Both the position numbers and the translations under genes were made by a program. Under the pieces are notes generated by a model, which saw only the letters and a list, made by a program, of their open reading frames with translations, was not told where the DNA came from and ran no database searches. A stretch of 64,000 nt of DNA from Amycolatopsis anabasis (GTDB taxonomy: Bacteria > Actinomycetota > Actinomycetes > Mycobacteriales > Pseudonocardiaceae), in the NCBI RefSeq assembly GCF_009765355.1, contig NZ_VTHK01000002.1:358094-422093 (forward strand), given 5' to 3'. Positions 61,320 through 64,000 of this stretch are shown here, piece by piece (positions within the stretch are counted from its first letter, which is position 1; each line of letters starts with the position of its first letter).

Positions 61320-62504
61320 TCAGCCAACAAGGCGTGCCCGCAGCCGGGGCAGCCGCCGGATCGCCAGATCGCCCTGCCACTCCGGCGGGGCGTCCGGATC
61401 GGCGAGCCGGGCCCGCGGGTACGCGCCGAGGAAGGAGTCCAGGGCGACCACCGCTTCGAGCCGGGCCAGGGTGGCGCCGAGGCACAGGTGCGGGCCGAAC
61501 CCGAAACTGAAGTGCGCGCCTGCCCGGCCCGGGGCGAACTCCGCCGGGGACGGGAACGCGTCCGGATCGTGGTTCGCGGCGGCGAGGTTCACCAGCACCG
61601 GCGCCCCGGCGGGAACGCGCACCCCGTCGAGTACGACCTCCTCGGTGGTGAAGCGGTAGGTCGACAGCGGGAACGGCGGGTCGCGGCGCAAGGTCTCCTC
61701 GGTGAACGCGGTCAGCTCTTCGCGGCCGCGCGGGCGTTCGGCGGGTGGGAGCCGCAGGACGTGGTACAGCGCCGAGGCCAGCAGGCTCGCGGTGGATTCG
61801 TGCCCGGGGATGAACAGTCCCGCCATCCACATGACGACCTCGCGCGAGCTGAGCTCGTCACCGAGCGCGAGCAGTTCGGTGATCATGCCGGGCAGCAGCC
61901 GATCCGGTTCGGCGTGCACGAGGTGGCCCACGGTGGCGTAGAGGCGGGCCACACCCCGCCCCACGATCTCCGGCGACCCGCCGAACGAGATGTCCTCGCT
62001 CGCCGCGCGCAGCACCGGCCGGACGTCTTCGGGCAGGCCGAGAAGTTCGGAGATCACCGCGACCGGCAGCGGATACGCCAGCGCCTCGACCAGATCGACT
62101 TCGGCGTCCCCGATCGCGGCGAGCAACTGGCGGGTGAGCCCGGCGATCGCCGGTTCCCGCGCGCGGATCGCGCGGGGGTTGAACACGGTCATGTGCAGGC
62201 GGCGCAGCCGGATGTGCTCGGTCCCTTCGGACAGCAGGAGGTTGCCGATCCCGGCGTCGCGGGTGGCCGTGATCAACGGGTCCGCGAGTTCCGGCGGCGC
62301 GTGCTCGATCGCCTTGCTGAACCGCGGATCGAGCAGGATCGACCGGACGAGCCGCGGCTCGCACACCACCCAGACGCGGGTGCCCGCGAACCTCACCCGG
62401 ACCACCGGAGCGGTCGCGCCCAGGCCGAGCAGGCCGGGCAGATGATCGCCCCGGCTCGGTGCCGGATCGACGTAAACAACCGGAGCTTCGCGCGCGGTAC
62501 CCAC
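61320..62504 (-). CDS. cytochrome P450
   Basis: A 394-residue soluble P450. The haem-binding motif FSFGFGPHLCLG has Cys341; the I-helix is AGLFIPGHEST, with the usual acid-alcohol pair as Glu-Ser; ExxR is in EETLRRDPPF. Length is typical of actinobacterial CYP105/107-like enzymes. Substrate unknown. GTG at 62504 follows GGAGGCAGG. With the crotonase it forms a two-gene unit under the divergent MarR. Confidence 0.92.
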   Translation of the reverse strand: MGTAREAPVVYVDPAPSRGDHLPGLLGLGATAPVVRVRFAGTRVWVVCEPRLVRSILLDPRFSKAIEHAPPELADPLITATRDAGIGNLLLSEGTEHIRLRRLHMTVFNPRAIRAREPAIAGLTRQLLAAIGDAEVDLVEALAYPLPVAVISELLGLPEDVRPVLRAASEDISFGGSPEIVGRGVARLYATVGHLVHAEPDRLLPGMITELLALGDELSSREVVMWMAGLFIPGHESTASLLASALYHVLRLPPAERPRGREELTAFTEETLRRDPPFPLSTYRFTTEEVVLDGVRVPAGAPVLVNLAAANHDPDAFPSPAEFAPGRAGAHFSFGFGPHLCLGATLARLEAVVALDSFLGAYPRARLADPDAPPEWQGDLAIRRLPRLRARLVG

Positions 62505-62556
62505 GATTCCTGCCTCCCGTCCGATAAAGTCTCGGGTCGACCAAGAAGGCCGAACG

Positions 62557-62591
62557 GTCCAAGTATCTCGACATTACCAAGATACTTGGAC
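62557..62591. promoter_or_regulatory. 12-bp inverted repeat, operator of the P450/marR region
   Basis: GTCCAAGTATCT (62557-62568) and AGATACTTGGAC (62580-62591) are perfect complements with an 11-base spacer, in the middle of the 112-bp divergent gap. The AAGTATCT/AGATACTT arms are typical MarR-type half-sites. Confidence 0.7.
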
Positions 62592-62616
62592 TGGGCGAGG
62601 CAATCGGAGGAATTCG

Positions 62617-63051
62617 GTGAGCGAGGAACCGATCGCGACCATCGCCGCGGCCCTGCGGCGCTATGCGGCGGCCGTGATCCTGGCCGAGGAGGGCGCGTCG
62701 CCCCGGCTCAACCGCAGTGACGTGCAGTTCCTCAACCTGCTGGAGCTGCACGGATCGCTGACCCCGGGCGAGCTGGCCAAGCTGAGCGGGCTGACCACCG
62801 GGAGCGTGACCGGCGTCGTGGATCGGCTCGAAGCGGCCGGGTACGCGCGGCGGGAGCGGGATCCGGCGGACCGGCGGAAGGTGGTGGTGAGCGTGGACCG
62901 GGAGCGGGTGCTGCGGGACATCGCCCCGCTGTACGACGCGCGGGCGCGCGGCCTCGAGCGGATCGCCGAGGACTACACCCGGGAACAGCTCGACCTGATC
63001 GCCGGTTTCCTCGGCCGGTTCGTCGCTGAGCTGCGCCCGGAACTGCCCTGA
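62617..63051 (+). CDS. MarR-family regulator of the P450 unit
   Basis: A 144-residue winged-helix regulator (LTPGELAKLSGLTTGSVTGV as recognition region, wing ERDPADRRKVVVSV). Divergent from the P450 gene with the strong dyad between them; it probably represses both. GTG at 62617 follows GGAGG. Confidence 0.9.
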   Translation: MSEEPIATIAAALRRYAAAVILAEEGASPRLNRSDVQFLNLLELHGSLTPGELAKLSGLTTGSVTGVVDRLEAAGYARRERDPADRRKVVVSVDRERVLRDIAPLYDARARGLERIAEDYTREQLDLIAGFLGRFVAELRPELP

Positions 63052-63076
63052 ACGGCATGCTCGCCGTTCAGGGCAG
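63043..63076. terminator. terminator between convergent marR and secreted protein
   Basis: CTGCCCTGAACGGC (63043-63056) pairs perfectly with its complement at 63063-63076 around ATGCTC. It includes the marR stop codon. Confidence 0.75.
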
Positions 63077-63087
63077 GTGCGCCCGGA

Positions 63088-63729
63088 TCAGCCGATGGTG
63101 GTCTTGGTGAAGACCGGGCTGGGGTTGGGGAAGCAGGCGGTGGGCGCCTCGATGTCGACGAGCTGGGTCACCACGGCGGTGAAGGTCAGCCCGGGATCGT
63201 TGTAGCTGGTGCCGGCGAGCTTGGTCTCGATGGTCCCGGAGTTCCCGGCCTTCAGGTGCGCGGTGATGGTCGGCAGCTCGAACTGGGCGCCACCGGCGAT
63301 CGGACCGGGGAAGCTGACCGTCGCGACACCGTTCGCCACGTCGATCTTCGGCGGGGTCGGGCCGAGTCCGGAGCCGCCGGTGAGGTCGGCGCCGACGTAG
63401 CTCGAGTTGGCCGGGATCGGGATCTTCAGGGCGAAGTTCTTGATGTGCTTGACCTTGTACCCGCTCACGTCGGCGGGCACGGTGTTCGGGGCGGGATCGA
63501 TCACGACGTCCAGTGCGCCGCCCGGGGCGACCGTGGCGGGCGCGGAGACGTCGGCGGCCTGCTTGAAGGTCGCCTGCTTCGGTCCGACGACCGGAGCGTT
63601 GGCCTGGCAGTCGAAGATGACATCGACCGGAGCGGCCGAGGCCGGGGTGGCGAGGGTGGCCACCGGAACGAGGGCGAAGGTCGCGCAGGCGAGCACGCGC
63701 GCGCTGGTGTGACGCAGGGTTGACTTCAT
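63088..63729 (-). CDS. secreted protein of unknown function
   Basis: A 213-residue exported protein: signal peptide 1-33 (ACATFALVPVATLATPASA) and a Gly/Thr-rich beta domain with two cysteines (FDCQANAPVVG near the start, TACFPNPSP near the end). Pattern blocks include IPANSSYVGADLTGGSG and GTSYNDPGLTFTA. No enzyme motif. General build resembles the other secreted proteins of the window, and a TACC-N4-GGTA dyad lies upstream, but sequence homology to them is not clear by eye. Confidence 0.75.
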   Translation of the reverse strand: MKSTLRHTSARVLACATFALVPVATLATPASAAPVDVIFDCQANAPVVGPKQATFKQAADVSAPATVAPGGALDVVIDPAPNTVPADVSGYKVKHIKNFALKIPIPANSSYVGADLTGGSGLGPTPPKIDVANGVATVSFPGPIAGGAQFELPTITAHLKAGNSGTIETKLAGTSYNDPGLTFTAVVTQLVDIEAPTACFPNPSPVFTKTTIG

Positions 63730-63779
63730 TGTCTTCCACCTTGGGGAGAGGGATACCTGAGGCGGCGCGTCTAGATAGT

Positions 63780-63791
63780 TACCGGCAGGTA
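63780..63791 (-). promoter_or_regulatory. dyad upstream of secreted protein (possible copy 4)
   Basis: On the minus strand, TACCTGCCGGTA lies about 50 bases before the start codon. TTGACG upstream and TAACTA at its edge could be a promoter (18-base spacer). Core TACC-N4-GGTA is the same as in copy 1, but its position relative to the -10 differs. Confidence 0.35.
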
Positions 63792-64000
63792 TGAAAACGC
63801 GTCAAGTTTTCACATTTACCATGCGCGCCCGGTAGCGGAACTGGGAAAAAGCCCCGCTGAAGTGCGCAACCGGTGGGCCGTCAGGGTGAAATCCCGCAGT
63901 CCTACCCAATGCCACATTGAGGTTTTCTCAGTAGGGCTTACCCAGGGGTGCTCGGAGTGCTCGATGCGGCGTGGGGAACCTCGCCTTCCCGTGCGCGCCG
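63792..64000. other. end of window, no gene seen
   Basis: Upstream region of the last secreted protein; partly AT-richer near 63800-63825. No coding or RNA feature recognised in the remaining 200 bases. Confidence 0.5.

Noticed and set aside
1..64000. tRNA or rRNA genes
   Set aside because: No cloverleaf with a GGTTCGAATCC-type T-arm and CCA-compatible acceptor, and no rRNA segments, were found by eye on either strand.

Overview
The window is 64 kb of high-GC chromosomal DNA from a filamentous-type actinobacterium. The gene order matches the conserved block I remember from Mycobacterium tuberculosis: rne-rplU-rpmA-obg-proB, then nadD-rsfS-gpgP-octT-degV-comEA-comEC-holA-rpsT-lepA. The inserted accessory genes, the 13E12-type HNH gene and the repeat styles fit a member of the Pseudonocardiales, most likely Amycolatopsis (inference). 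No rRNA, tRNA, CRISPR array, prophage or complete insertion sequence was seen.

Layout. 1-1.7 kb: end of an ABC-2 permease and a secreted subtilisin. 2.3-8.6 kb: RNase E/G, L21, L27, Obg and glutamate 5-kinase. 8.6-15.1 kb: accessory island on the minus strand with a TetR unit, two MFS transporters and a RecQ helicase fused to a phosphoribosyltransferase domain. 15.4-26.1 kb: NAD synthesis, ribosome silencing, methylglucose lipopolysaccharide genes (GpgP, OctT), DNA-uptake proteins ComEA/ComEC, an MmpS-like protein, threonine synthase behind a SAM-I riboswitch, HolA and S20. 26.3-33.9 kb: an EamA transporter behind a guanidine-I (ykkC) type riboswitch, LepA, and small oxidoreductase and methyltransferase genes. 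34.3-47.5 kb: an Mce lipid-import operon (secreted lead protein, ATPase, two MlaE permeases, MceA-F, two Mce-associated proteins) beside a second secreted protein. 47.5-48.9 kb: repeat-rich segment with a truncated 13E12 HNH gene. 49-64 kb: LAL regulator, a third secreted protein, a MarR-controlled ABC exporter, an amino-acid permease, single enzymes, a barnase/barstar pair, and a MarR-controlled P450/crotonase pair.

How the parts may work together. Three secreted proteins around the Mce operon share nearly the same promoter: TTGTnn, a 16-17 nt spacer, then AGTAACCTAC running into a TAC[CT]-N4-[AG]GTA dyad over the start site. One is the first gene of the Mce operon, and its C-terminal half is homologous to another encoded about 15 kb away. 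This points to a small co-repressed regulon of envelope proteins tied to Mce-dependent lipid transport. Regulation is otherwise rich: two riboswitches, CRP/GlxR-like sites, local operators beside TetR and MarR genes, many hairpin terminators between convergent genes, and at least six genes that look leaderless, with a TAnnnT box 6-7 nt before the start codon.
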